NCBI GenBank assembly: GCA_937873495.1
Contig: CALMXZ010000007.1
Location: 174,501-238,500, forward strand
Reading direction: 5' to 3'
Length of the DNA stretch: 64,000 nt
Origin: an uncultured Trueperaceae bacterium
Lineage (GTDB): Bacteria; Deinococcota; Deinococci; Deinococcales; Trueperaceae
The notes beneath the pieces are model-generated. The model had not been told where the DNA came from. It searched no databases and saw only the letters and a list, made by a program, of their open reading frames with translations. This document shows, piece after piece, positions 22,845 to 30,814 of the stretch. Position 1 is the first letter of the stretch, and each line of letters opens with the position of its first letter. Made by a program: the position numbers and the translations under genes.

Positions 22845-24068
22845 TTACTTGTCCACGTCGCCGAGCACGGGGTCGAAGCTGGCGATGTTGATGACCATGT
22901 CGGCGAAGAGCCCGCCGATGCTGGAGGGTTCGAGCGACTGGAGGTTGGCCAGGCTGGGCGCCTTGACCTTGACCCGGTAAGGCATCGAGCCGCCGTCGCT
23001 GATCACGTAGTAGCCGAGCTCGCCGCGGGCGCTCTCCGTCGGCACGTACACCTCGCCCTTGGGCGGGTGGAAGCCTTCCGTGACGAGCTTGAAGTGGAAG
23101 ATGACCGCCTCCATCGAGTTCTCGAGCTCGCGCCTCGGGGGGAGGCTGATGCGCCTGTCGGGGTCCTTGACGGGCCCGGGTTCGAGCATGTCGAGGGCCT
23201 GGCGCACGATCTTGCAGCTCTCGAGCATCTCCTCGAAGCGCACGGCCATGCGCGCGTAGATGTCGCCCTCCTCGCGCGTCGGCACGTCGAACACGTACTC
23301 GTCGTAGGTCGAGTACGGCGCCGCCTTGCGGTAGTCGAGAGGCACGCCGCTCGCGCGCGCGCTCGGCCCGGTGAGGGCGTAGTCGATGGCCATGTCGCGC
23401 GTGACGACTGCCACCCCCTGCGTACGCGCCTTGAGGATGCTGTTCGCCATGAACAGGTTGTAGTACTCGTCGGCGTGCTTGGGGAACGCGTCGATCCACG
23501 TCCTGACCATCTGCTCGAACGTGTCGGGGACGTCCTGGTAGAGGCCACCGACTCGGAAGTAGCCGTAGTTCATGCGCACGCCCGAGACGGCCTCGAAGAT
23601 GTCCATGAGGCCCTCGCGCTCGCGCATGCAGTAGAAGTACGGGGTGAGGGCGCCCATGTCGAGCATGCCCGTCCCGAAGAAGACGAGGTGGCTCGCGATG
23701 CGGTTGAGCTCCGTGAGGATGACCCTGATGCGCTGCGCCCGCACGGGGACGCGCGCGTCCATGAGCTTCTCGACGGCCAGCACGTACGCCAGGTCGTGGG
23801 CGAACGCGTGGAGGTAGTCCATGCGGTTGGAGTACGTCACGCACTGCTGGTACGTGCGGTTCTCCATCGTCTTCTCGAAGCCCGTGTGGAGGTAGCCGAC
23901 CTGCGGCTTGACCGACACGATCTGCTCGCCGTCCAGGTCGACGACGAGGCGGAGCACGCCGTGGGTGCTCGGGTGCTGCGGACCGACGTTGATGCGCATG
24001 TAGCGCGTCGAGAACGAGCCCGGCAGCTCGGACTCATCGCGCGGGGGGTTGACCGGCTTGACGCTCAC
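22845..24068 (-). CDS. nuoD: NADH-quinone oxidoreductase subunit D
   Basis: The 407-residue NuoD is the 49-kDa quinone-site subunit, descended from the large NiFe-hydrogenase subunit. [12 protein letters not shown] near the N-terminus holds the quinone-binding His, and [17 protein letters not shown] and the C-terminal DPVLGDVD are family signatures. Nickel-binding cysteines are absent, as in all NuoD. The GTG start overlaps the nuoC stop (GTGA). Confidence 0.97.
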   Translation of the reverse strand: MSVKPVNPPRDESELPGSFSTRYMRINVGPQHPSTHGVLRLVVDLDGEQIVSVKPQVGYLHTGFEKTMENRTYQQCVTYSNRMDYLHAFAHDLAYVLAVEKLMDARVPVRAQRIRVILTELNRIASHLVFFGTGMLDMGALTPYFYCMREREGLMDIFEAVSGVRMNYGYFRVGGLYQDVPDTFEQMVRTWIDAFPKHADEYYNLFMANSILKARTQGVAVVTRDMAIDYALTGPSARASGVPLDYRKAAPYSTYDEYVFDVPTREEGDIYARMAVRFEEMLESCKIVRQALDMLEPGPVKDPDRRISLPPRRELENSMEAVIFHFKLVTEGFHPPKGEVYVPTESARGELGYYVISDGGSMPYRVKVKAPSLANLQSLEPSSIGGLFADMVINIASFDPVLGDVDK

Positions 24069-24702
24069 GCCTTGCCCCTCCCCTCGTCAGGCAAGGTGCC
24101 TTCCGTGCTGGTCACGCCGCGCCGCGCGCCGCCCGACCAGCCGGTGAGACCGGGGTTCCTGCCCGTCAGGCCGGCGCGGAAGGCGGCCGGGTCGAGGAAA
24201 CGCCCGTCGTTGAAGAGGGTCGGGGTCTCGCCGAGGGGGAAGTCCTTGCGGTGCGGGTGGCCGTCGAGGTCCTCGGGGGTGAGCAGCTTGCGTAGGTTCG
24301 GGTGACCTTCGAACTCGATGCCGAGCATGTCGAAGGTCTCGCGCTCGAGGAAGTCGGCGCCCCGCCAGACCTCGGTGGCGGTGGGGACACTCTCGCCGTC
24401 GTCGACCTCCACGCGCACGAAGAGCCGGTCGGTGCCGCGCACGTCGTGCACGTTGTAGACGACCGCGAAGCGCTTGCCGCGGTGCCCGGGGTAGGTCAGG
24501 TAGTCGATGCCGAAGATGTCGGTCAGCATCTCGAGTCCGGCCGCCCGGCAGGCGCGCAGCGCCTCGACGACCTTGGCCTTCGGGACGGTGACGTTGAGCA
24601 TCTCCTTGCCCTCGCCGGCGACGCCGCCGAGCTCGACGAGCGCCGCGAGCGCCGCGGCGCGGTTCGCTCCTAGCGGGACGAGGTCCTCGAGCAGCGCGTC
24701 GC

Positions 24703-24706
<4 letters not shown>
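24065..24706 (-). CDS. nuoC: NADH-quinone oxidoreductase subunit C
   Basis: NuoC (30-kDa subunit) scaffolds the quinone-reducing module with NuoD. The 213-residue product has the family signature [21 protein letters not shown] followed by DFPLG. Its last 25 residues are Gly/Arg-rich and unconserved. The start at 24706 makes a 4-nt ATGA overlap with the nuoB stop; the frame extends upstream only as a shadow over nuoB. nuoC and nuoD are separate genes here, unlike the fused nuoCD of enterobacteria. Confidence 0.94.
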
Positions 24707-25241
<535 letters not shown>

Positions 25242-25245
<4 letters not shown>

Positions 25246-25571
25246 TTCCAGTTCAGGACGCCCTTGCGCAGCAGGTACACGTACCCGACGGCAAGGATCG
25301 CCACGAAGATGACGGCGTTGGCGAACAGGAACTGCGGCGCGGCCTGGAACTTCACCGCGAGCGGGTAGAAGAAGGCCGTCTCGAGGTCGAAGATGATGAA
25401 CACCATCGCTACCAGGTAGAAGTGCACCGGGAAGCGCTCCCTGGCGCTGCCGACCGCCGGTACGCCGGACTCGTAGGCCGACAGCTTCACCTCACCCGGC
25501 TTCTTAGGACCGAGGAGCCCACCTACGACGAGGGCGGCGGCCGCGATCAGGCCGGCCGCCAAGAACATCAT
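25242..25571 (-). CDS. nuoA: NADH-quinone oxidoreductase subunit A
   Basis: NuoA is a three-helix membrane subunit of complex I. The 109-residue product carries the conserved [16 protein letters not shown] loop and [18 protein letters not shown], whose acidic residues lie near the quinone tunnel. The ATG at 25571 has AGAGG 5 nt upstream; a TTG at 25589 with GGAG 8 nt upstream would add six residues and is a real alternative. It is the first gene of the nuo operon. Confidence 0.93.
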
Positions 25572-25708
25572 GAGGACCTCTAGATACAAGGAGGCTGCTC
25601 CTTCCGCGAGCGCCCGGCTTGGTTGGTGGGCGCCTCTTACAACCGCTCCTGACGTGGTCGTGACCACACGCTGCCGCTCGTGCGCGTTTTCACAACCTAC
25701 CTTCGGAC

Positions 25709-25737
25709 AGTCTAGCAGGGGTACATTGGCGCAACAA
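25709..25737 (-). promoter_or_regulatory. Candidate nuo operon promoter
   Basis: On the minus strand TTGTTG (plus 25732-25737) and TAGACT (plus 25709-25714) are separated by exactly 17 bp. Transcription would start near 25702, giving a 5' leader of about 130 nt that contains the palindrome at 25654-25667. Confidence 0.4.
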
Positions 25738-25872
25738 GATGAGAGGTCCGAGAATGCCCGACCAGCAAAGCATAGTTGCGCACTATGCATTGGCTTCCGC
25801 GCCACCCGGACCGCTCGCGAGCGGGCGCGGCCGCGCCTCCGTGCGACCGGTCTTCGGCGCGTAGGACGGCGC

Positions 25873-25901
25873 TTGACACTGCAGCGGTCTGCCTCTATAT
25901 A
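25873..25901 (+). promoter_or_regulatory. Promoter of the tRNA-Lys/tRNA-Glu unit
   Basis: A consensus -35 TTGACA (25873-25878) is followed after 17 bp by TATATA (25896-25901); an overlapping TATACT at 25898 would have a 19-bp spacer. The tRNA begins 14 nt later, as expected for a stable-RNA promoter. Confidence 0.7.
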
Positions 25902-25915
25902 CTGCTTTGGCTGTT

Positions 25916-25991
25916 GGGTCGTTAGCTCAGCCGGTAGAGCAACTGACTTTTAATCAGTGGGTCGCAGGTTCGAGCCCTGCACGACCCACCA
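25916..25991 (+). tRNA. tRNA-Lys (UUU)
   Basis: The sequence folds as a complete cloverleaf. The acceptor GGGTCGT pairs with ACGACCC, the anticodon stem CTGAC/ GTCAG-type arm frames loop CTTTTAA with anticodon TTT, and the T arm contains GGTTCGAGCC. Discriminator A and an encoded CCA end it at 25991. Confidence 0.96.
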
Positions 25992-26020
25992 ACAGAACAA
26001 ACCGGACAGGTCGGTCATGC

Positions 26021-26095
26021 GGCCCCTTCGACTAGCGGTTAGGTCACAACCCTTTCAAGGTTGCGGCACGGGTTCGAATCCCGTAGGGGTCACCA
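26021..26095 (+). tRNA. tRNA-Glu (UUC)
   Basis: Acceptor GGCCCCT pairs with AGGGGTC (one G-U), the anticodon stem CAACC frames loop CTTTCAA with anticodon TTC, and GGGTTCGAATCCC forms the T arm. CCA is encoded at 26093-26095. It lies 29 nt after tRNA-Lys and is probably on the same transcript. Confidence 0.96.
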
Positions 26096-26100
26096 GCAAG

Positions 26101-26131
26101 AGGCGCTCTGCGAAGGGCGCCTTTCGCTTTT
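26101..26131 (+). terminator. Rho-independent terminator after tRNA-Glu
   Basis: AGGCGCTC pairs with GGGCGCCT (one U-G) around a TGCGAA loop and is followed by TTTCGCTTTT. It starts 5 nt after the CCA end and closes the tRNA-Lys/tRNA-Glu unit. Confidence 0.85.
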
Positions 26132-26178
26132 CCCGCACGAGTCTCCTCACCCGCTCGAAGCCCCGCCCGACCCGGCTT

Positions 26179-26206
26179 CTGACGCACACCGCGGCTATGC
26201 CATAAT
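26179..26206 (+). promoter_or_regulatory. Promoter of tRNA-Val
   Basis: CTGACG (26179-26184) and CATAAT (26201-26206) are 16 bp apart. A small CCGGC-AAA-GCCGG hairpin lies between this promoter and the tRNA. Confidence 0.5.
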
Positions 26207-26251
26207 GCCGAGGCCGGCAAAGCCGGTTACCGCGGGTCCATCATCAGGCCA

Positions 26252-26326
26252 GGGCGATTAGCTCAGCGGTAGAGCGTCCGCTTTACACGCGGAGGGTCGG
26301 GGGTTCGAATCCCTCATCGCCCACCA
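26252..26326 (+). tRNA. tRNA-Val (UAC)
   Basis: Acceptor GGGCGAT pairs with ATCGCCC, the anticodon stem TCCGC/GCGGA frames loop TTTACAC with anticodon TAC, and the T arm contains GGGTTCGAATCCC. Discriminator A and CCA are encoded. Confidence 0.96.
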
Positions 26327-26331
26327 CACTC

Positions 26332-26370
26332 GACGGCGCGAGGCACCCATGTGAGGTGCCTCGCGCCGTC
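26332..26370 (+). terminator. Strong hairpin after tRNA-Val
   Basis: A perfect 16-bp stem (left arm 26332-26347, right arm 26355-26370) with a 7-nt CATGTGA loop begins 6 nt past the tRNA CCA. The following TCCGCTGCTCTCC is only modestly U-rich. It probably ends the tRNA-Val transcript and insulates the leader/MFS unit. Confidence 0.7.
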
Positions 26371-26412
26371 TCCGCTGCTCTCCGGGCCAGAGACCCCAAG
26401 GAGGCGATCAAC

Positions 26413-26463
26413 GTGTCCATCAGACCGGCGACCGACACCCGACGCAGCTGCGACCCGCTATGA
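26413..26463 (+). CDS. 16-codon leader ORF coupled to the MFS gene
   Basis: A GTG at 26413 is preceded at 8-nt spacing by a near-perfect ribosome site AAGGAGG (26398-26404). It opens a frame encoding MSIRPATDTRRSCDPL, and its TGA overlaps the ATG of the MFS gene by 4 nt (ATGA). The MFS gene itself has no ribosome site, so it would depend on ribosomes ending this ORF. It is too short for a domain call. A leader peptide or plain translational coupler is inferred; an alternative is an annotation accident from a decayed upstream gene. Confidence 0.5.
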   Translation: MSIRPATDTRRSCDPL

Positions 26464-27689
26464 GCCGCGCTTCCGCGCTGCTCGACGTGAGGCCGCTCCG
26501 CGAGAGCCCAGCGTTCCTCCGGCTGTGGGTCGGCACCACCCTTTCGGTCTTCGGCTCGCAGCTCGCTTCGTTCGCCGTGCTCTTCCTCGTCTGGGAGCGC
26601 ACGGGGAGCGCGGCGCTCGTCGGGGCGATCGGCGGGGCGCAGGCCGTGCCGATGCTGGTATTCGCGTTGCTGGGTGGGCGTATCGCGGACTCGGTCGACC
26701 GCCGGAGGCTGGTGATCGTGATCCGCGTCGGGCAGCTGCTCGCCTCTACGATACTCGCGGCCGTCGTCATCTCCGGAACCGCCTCCGTAGTACCGGTCTT
26801 CGTGGTGATCGCCATCCAGTCGGGACTGAACGCCGTCGGAGCCCCGGCCTCCAAGACCTTCGTGCCGCGGCTCCTGAGCGGTGAACGCCTCAGCGCCGGT
26901 CTGGCGCTGACGAACCTCTCCTTCCAGATCAGCATGCTGGTCGGGCCGCTGATCGGCGGGTTGGTGATCGCGTGGGCGGGGGTCGGGCCGTGCCTGGTCG
27001 CCAACCCCATCGCGTTCGTATTCGCTCTCTACGGCGTCGCGCGCCTGCCCAGCATGCGGCCGGAGGGTTCGGGCGCCGACACACCCGGAAGCGGGTTCTT
27101 CGCGGCGGCCCGGCTGGTCGCACGCACGCCCGTGCTCATCGGCGCTTTCGCCACGGATCTCTGCGTCACCCTGCTCTCCATGCCGATCGCGCTGTTCCCC
27201 GTGATCAACGCCGAGCGCTACGGCGGGTCGAGCGTCACTCTCGGTCTCTTTCAGCCGGCGCTGGCGATCGGTGGCGTTCTGGTCGGCACGTTCTCTGGTC
27301 GGATCACCCGCAGCCGGAGACAAGGTCTAGTGATGCTGGTCTCGGGTGGCATCTGGGGCGTGGCGCTCATCGCCTTCGGCGCTGCCGACCGGTTATGGCT
27401 GGCACTGCCGGCCCTGGCGTTAGCCGGTGCAGCGGATGTCACGAGCGTCGTCTCGCGCGCCACGCTCGTGCAGGAGGCGACCCCCGATGCGTACCGCGGT
27501 CGCGTCAACGCGATCGACTACCTGGTCGGAGTCGGTGGCCCCCAGCTAGGCAACCTGCGGGCTGGTCTCGTGGCCTCCGCTACCGGCGGTGCGGCGAGCG
27601 CCATGTTGGGCGGGCTGGCGGCCGCGCTAGGTGTCGCCTCCATCGCCCTGGGCATCCCGGCCGTACGGCGGTACCGCAGGTCGGAGTAG
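26460..27689 (+). CDS. MFS exporter
   Basis: The 409-residue protein has about 12 predicted membrane helices and the major-facilitator motif A as GGRIADSVDRRRLV after helix 2, with an N-terminal ESPAFLRLWVGTTLSVFGSQ typical of EntS/MFS_3-type exporters. Such proteins export siderophores, macrolides or other hydrophobic compounds; the substrate here is unknown. The ATG sits in an ATGA overlap with a 16-codon leader ORF that carries the only ribosome site. It is isolated from other transport genes and converges on an unrelated minus-strand operon. Confidence 0.85.
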   Translation: MSRASALLDVRPLRESPAFLRLWVGTTLSVFGSQLASFAVLFLVWERTGSAALVGAIGGAQAVPMLVFALLGGRIADSVDRRRLVIVIRVGQLLASTILAAVVISGTASVVPVFVVIAIQSGLNAVGAPASKTFVPRLLSGERLSAGLALTNLSFQISMLVGPLIGGLVIAWAGVGPCLVANPIAFVFALYGVARLPSMRPEGSGADTPGSGFFAAARLVARTPVLIGAFATDLCVTLLSMPIALFPVINAERYGGSSVTLGLFQPALAIGGVLVGTFSGRITRSRRQGLVMLVSGGIWGVALIAFGAADRLWLALPALALAGAADVTSVVSRATLVQEATPDAYRGRVNAIDYLVGVGGPQLGNLRAGLVASATGGAASAMLGGLAAALGVASIALGIPAVRRYRRSE

Positions 27690-27764
27690 GGCGAGAGCCG
27701 GTGTAGTAGTCGACCTGCCGGCGGGGGCCCCACGACTAGTGGGTACACGTCCAGTTCATCCCTC

Positions 27765-27803
27765 CGCTGCCGTGCGTCGCACCGCCTCACCGCTACGGCA
27801 GCG
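27765..27803. repeat. 9-bp inverted repeat in convergent spacer
   Basis: CGCTGCCGT and ACGGCAGCG flank a 21-nt loop between the convergent MFS and DUF3052-like genes. It may act in 3'-end formation, though no U-tract is present. Confidence 0.3.
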
Positions 27804-27898
27804 ACCTTAGATACGGTTCGAGCCGGTGCTCGCCGATCGGTGTTCCTAAGGCGTCGACGGCGAGGGATTCCAGGAAGAAGCGGGCGAGGAAGCCGTCT

Positions 27899-27921
27899 GA
27901 TCACGAACTTGCATCGTGATC
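27899..27921. terminator. 7-bp hairpin before the DUF3052-like stop
   Basis: GATCACG and CGTGATC with a 9-nt loop lie 54 nt from the minus-strand gene's stop. It is a possible terminator for that gene. The rest of 27690-27974 shows only a short coding-like fragment on the minus strand at 27793-27900. Confidence 0.3.
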
Positions 27922-27974
27922 CCTTGATTAGGCGCTCATACTCCTCGCACCCATGCTTCCGGTAAGGCGGCGCG

Positions 27975-28574
27975 TCAGGGATTCTTGCGCAGAACGTACC
28001 GTGTCGCGGTGAGCCGGTCGGAGACCGCGCTGGTCTTGGAGTCGATGTAGCCGCGCTCACGCAAGTAGTTCCGTACCTGGGAGTCGCCTACCGAGCCGCC
28101 CCTGCCCTTCGGGTAGACGCACCATATGGCGAGGTGCGACGCGGACTCCGCGACCGCGAAGGCCGCGTCGAGGTCGGCCGTCCGTTCCAGCACGGCCACG
28201 ATGAGCGTGGCGTCGCTCAGCACCTCGGTGGTAGCACCTGCCAGCGCGGTGCGCAAAGTTCCGTCAGCCAGCGACCCCGTCACGAAGGCCCGCTTCGAAG
28301 TGGAGACGCCTAACTTGTCGGCGAGGCTGGGCGGGGGCCTGAGCAAGGCGGCAGCCCATTTGCCAGCCTCGGGTTCGCCCAGCGTCAGGACGAGCGGCTC
28401 GCCGGCAGCTAGCAAGTCGAGACGGCCTCCCATCGTGGCCACGGTGGTGACGTCGGAGCGGGGGATACGCGCTCGGATAGCGCCGCGCAGGACGATCTCG
28501 TGGGACTCTAGCAGCGCCTTCACTTGCGCCGTCTGGCCCCGCCAGTCCGCGATCGCGCGAGCCTCACGTCCCAT
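27975..28574 (-). CDS. Uncharacterised two-domain protein, C-terminus DUF3052-like
   Basis: I do not recognise a function for this 199-residue soluble protein. The N-terminal ~85 residues (WRGQTAQVKALLESHEIVLRG onward) look like a small beta-rich domain. The C-terminal half resembles DUF3052-type proteins: a Rossmann-like stretch, LAIWCVYPKGRGGSVGDSQVR, then a KTSAVSDRLTATRYV ending. It is downstream of and overlaps a MerR regulator gene by 11 nt, so the two are surely co-translated, which suggests a role in whatever that regulator senses. Confidence 0.6.
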   Translation of the reverse strand: MGREARAIADWRGQTAQVKALLESHEIVLRGAIRARIPRSDVTTVATMGGRLDLLAAGEPLVLTLGEPEAGKWAAALLRPPPSLADKLGVSTSKRAFVTGSLADGTLRTALAGATTEVLSDATLIVAVLERTADLDAAFAVAESASHLAIWCVYPKGRGGSVGDSQVRNYLRERGYIDSKTSAVSDRLTATRYVLRKNP

Positions 28575-29247
28575 GAGCAGACCCCGAAAGCGCGCTCAGT
28601 GCGAACCGCTCCGCGCTCGCGTGCTCGAGAGCCATCCGGCGGAGCGCGGCGAGGGCCACCTCGTAGGCGATAGTCCCGATCACCGTGACCTCCATCTGCA
28701 CCGCGCGGTCATCGTCGGGCACTCCCTCCAACTCTTGTCCCGCCTCGGCGAGGATCCTCGGCATGCTTGCGTCGAAGGTGCGCAGGTCGAGGTCCCAGCC
28801 CCCCGACCACATGGCGACGAGCGCGTCGGCTAGCATCCCTCGGACCTGAGCGTCTTGGCGCACCCGCATGCCGTGCCGCCGCACGAACTCCTCCACCGCC
28901 ACGAAGGCTCGCCGGTACTCGGGGGAGTCCCGATCCCGAGCCGGGACCATGGCGTCCTGAGCCACCCCGAAGGCGTCGTGGATCGCGACGCCTTCGTCAT
29001 CGACGGCGGCGAGCACGCGCCGGATCTCGGCCAACTGCAGCTTGCCGAGTTCCAGCAGCGCCCGGATCAGCCGCACACGCCGAACATGGCCCTCGCCGTA
29101 CTCCGCCTGGTTCACCGCGCGCGCATCGCCCGGGTGGAGCAGCCCCTCACGTAGGTAGTACTTGAGAGTCGAGATGCTGACCCCACTCGCCTCGCTGAGC
29201 CCGGCTATCCGCATTCGCACACGCAGTCGATGCTTGACATCTCGCAT
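28564..29247 (-). CDS. MerR-family transcriptional regulator
   Basis: The 227-residue protein starts with a MerR winged helix: IAGLSEASGVSISTLKYYLREGLLHPG, then YGEGHVRRVRLIRALLELGKLQLAEIRRVL. The longer C-terminal region is helical and lacks the Cys cluster of metal sensors, so an organic effector or protein contact is more likely. The ATG at 29247 is 8 nt after TAGTGT and has no ribosome site; ATG 29214 is an alternative. It is divergent from a DUF4188 gene across a spacer with inverted repeats, so it probably controls that gene and itself. Confidence 0.8.
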   Translation of the reverse strand: MRDVKHRLRVRMRIAGLSEASGVSISTLKYYLREGLLHPGDARAVNQAEYGEGHVRRVRLIRALLELGKLQLAEIRRVLAAVDDEGVAIHDAFGVAQDAMVPARDRDSPEYRRAFVAVEEFVRRHGMRVRQDAQVRGMLADALVAMWSGGWDLDLRTFDASMPRILAEAGQELEGVPDDDRAVQMEVTVIGTIAYEVALAALRRMALEHASAERFALSALSGSAHGT

Positions 29248-29257
29248 AGATACTGAC

Positions 29258-29286
29258 ACTATCTATTATGGATAGTCAACCTATCC
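29258..29286. promoter_or_regulatory. Candidate MerR operator
   Basis: Two interlocking inverted repeats share a half-site. ACTATC (29258-29263) pairs with GATAGT (29271-29276), and GGATAG (29270-29275) pairs with CTATCC (29281-29286). They lie between the divergent MerR and DUF4188 starts, just before the DUF4188 ribosome site. Confidence 0.45.
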
Positions 29287-29301
29287 ATTCAGGAGGCCAG
29301 C

Positions 29302-29835
29302 ATGAGAGCCATCCCGGGCCGATACACAGCGAGCATAGAAGGCGACTTCGTCGTCTTCGTGATAGGCATGCGCATCAACAAGCTCTGGAAGCCGCACAAG
29401 TGGGTGCCGGTCATGAGCGCGATGGGACCCATGTTGAGGGAGCTGTTCACCCACCCCGAGAAAGGGTTGTTGAGCGCCCAGTTCGGTTGGTCGGGGCGCA
29501 CGATCACGCTCATCCAGTACTGGCGGAGCTTCGAGCAGCTGGAACGGTTCGCGCGCGACCGCAACGACCCCCACCTACCGGCATGGCGGCGCTTCAACCG
29601 AAGGGTCGGTACGGGCGGCGACGTGGGCATCTTCCACGAGACCTTCAAGGTCGCCGCAGGCGCCTATGAGACCGTGTACAACAACATGCCCGTGATCGGG
29701 CTGGCCGCGGCAGGTGAGCATTTGCCCGTCGCACGGCGCGGCGAGACGGCGCGCCAGCGGATCCACGCGGACGATCCCGCTAACCACCCGACTCCTGTAC
29801 GCTCGATGTCCCGAGCCGGAAGCGCGAGACAATAG
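29302..29835 (+). CDS. DUF4188 family protein
   Basis: The 177-residue product matches the DUF4188 pattern, a dimeric alpha-beta barrel relative of small monooxygenases. GDFVVFVIGMRINKLWKPHKW, ITLIQYWRSFEQLERFARD, HLPAWRRFNRR, GIFHETF and YETVYNNMP are visible. Catalytic function is not established for the family. The ATG has a perfect AGGAGG 5 nt upstream, unusual here where many genes are leaderless, fitting a regulated gene. The last 30 residues are Arg-rich and unconserved. It is followed closely by a Rossmann epimerase-like gene. Confidence 0.75.
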   Translation: MRAIPGRYTASIEGDFVVFVIGMRINKLWKPHKWVPVMSAMGPMLRELFTHPEKGLLSAQFGWSGRTITLIQYWRSFEQLERFARDRNDPHLPAWRRFNRRVGTGGDVGIFHETFKVAAGAYETVYNNMPVIGLAAAGEHLPVARRGETARQRIHADDPANHPTPVRSMSRAGSARQ

Positions 29836-29839
29836 CCAT

Positions 29840-30796
29840 ATGAACTCAAGTCACTCTCTTCACGTGATCGTCGGCGCCGGGCCGGTCGGAACCTCGCTGG
29901 CGCGACGACTCGCGCACGAGGGCGAGCGCGTGCGGGTGCTGACCCGCTCGGGCCGCGACTTCGGCATGCCAGGGGTCGAGTCGCTCGCAGTGGACGCAAC
30001 CGACGTAGGCAAGCTCACGGCCGCTGCGCGCGGCGCACAGGTGCTCTACAACTGCGCTAACCCGGGAACGTACTCGACCTGGGAGAAGGAGTGGCCGCCG
30101 CTGGCAAACGCGATCCTGGCAGCGGCGGAAAGCACCGGCGCGGTGCTGGTGACGGCGAGCAACCTCTACGGCTACGGTCCTGTCGACGGACCCATGACGC
30201 GCGCGACGCCGTTGCGCCCCAGCGACCACAAGGGCGCGCTGCGAGCGCGACTGTGGCGGGAGGCGCTGGCCGCCCACGAGGCCGGGCGGGTGCGCGTCGC
30301 CGAGGCCAGGGCGTCCGACTACATCGGCCCGGCGTTGTCGATCGGCAACGGCGTGCTGGCGAGGTACGCCCACGCGACGCTAGGGGGCAAGCCGGCGATG
30401 GTGTTCGCCGATCCAGACCAGCCCCACACCTGGACGGCCATCGAAGACGTCGCCGCCACCCTTGCGATGCTCGGTCGGGAAGAGCGCGCGTGGGGCTCGG
30501 CGTGGATCGTGCCGTCCAACCCGGCGCTGAGCGTTCGCCGGACCTTGCTCGACCTGCACGGCGAATGCGGGCTCCCCGAACCCCGGCTACGGCAGGTGCC
30601 CCGGTGGACGATGCGTGCCGGGGGTGCGTTCGTCCCGCTGCTCCGGGAGGTCACGGGCGTCCTGTACCAGTTCGACGCGCCGTTCGTCGCCGATGGATCG
30701 GAGACGACCGAGCAGCTCGGGATCGCCCCGACGCCGTGGGAGCGGGTCGTTCGCGACACCGCAGCCGCGTGGCTGGCCAGGGCGCGAGCACGTTAG
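29840..30796 (+). CDS. NAD-dependent epimerase/NmrA-like Rossmann protein
   Basis: The 318-residue protein opens with a dinucleotide-binding GAGPVGTSLARRL loop near residue 12 and looks like an NAD(P)-dependent epimerase/dehydratase relative. NLYGYGP contains the region where an SDR catalytic Tyr would be expected, but a clean YxxxK is not evident (the Tyr is followed by GYGP), so catalysis is uncertain. The ATG at 29840 is 4 nt past the DUF4188 stop, suggesting co-transcription. Upstream in-frame codons overlap DUF4188. The pair may belong to one MerR-controlled response. Confidence 0.75.
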   Translation: MNSSHSLHVIVGAGPVGTSLARRLAHEGERVRVLTRSGRDFGMPGVESLAVDATDVGKLTAAARGAQVLYNCANPGTYSTWEKEWPPLANAILAAAESTGAVLVTASNLYGYGPVDGPMTRATPLRPSDHKGALRARLWREALAAHEAGRVRVAEARASDYIGPALSIGNGVLARYAHATLGGKPAMVFADPDQPHTWTAIEDVAATLAMLGREERAWGSAWIVPSNPALSVRRTLLDLHGECGLPEPRLRQVPRWTMRAGGAFVPLLREVTGVLYQFDAPFVADGSETTEQLGIAPTPWERVVRDTAAAWLARARAR

Positions 30797-30814
30797 GTCA
30801 GATCGCACCGCGAC

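Larger units (their letters stand above)
25572..25915. other. nuo leader and nuo/tRNA divergent intergenic region
   Basis: This 344-nt stretch holds no convincing gene. From the nuo side it contains a 6-bp hairpin GCGCCC/GGGCGC (25610-25633), a 14-nt palindrome GTGGTCGTGACCAC (25654-25667), a candidate nuo promoter (25709-25737), a 7-bp inverted repeat GCATAGT/ACTATGC with 5-nt loop (25770-25788), and finally the tRNA-Lys promoter. Confidence 0.6.

Noticed and set aside
25916-26326. tRNA cluster as an integration site for a mobile element
   Set aside because: No integrase, no duplicated tRNA 3' end and no shift in gene style next to the cluster were found.
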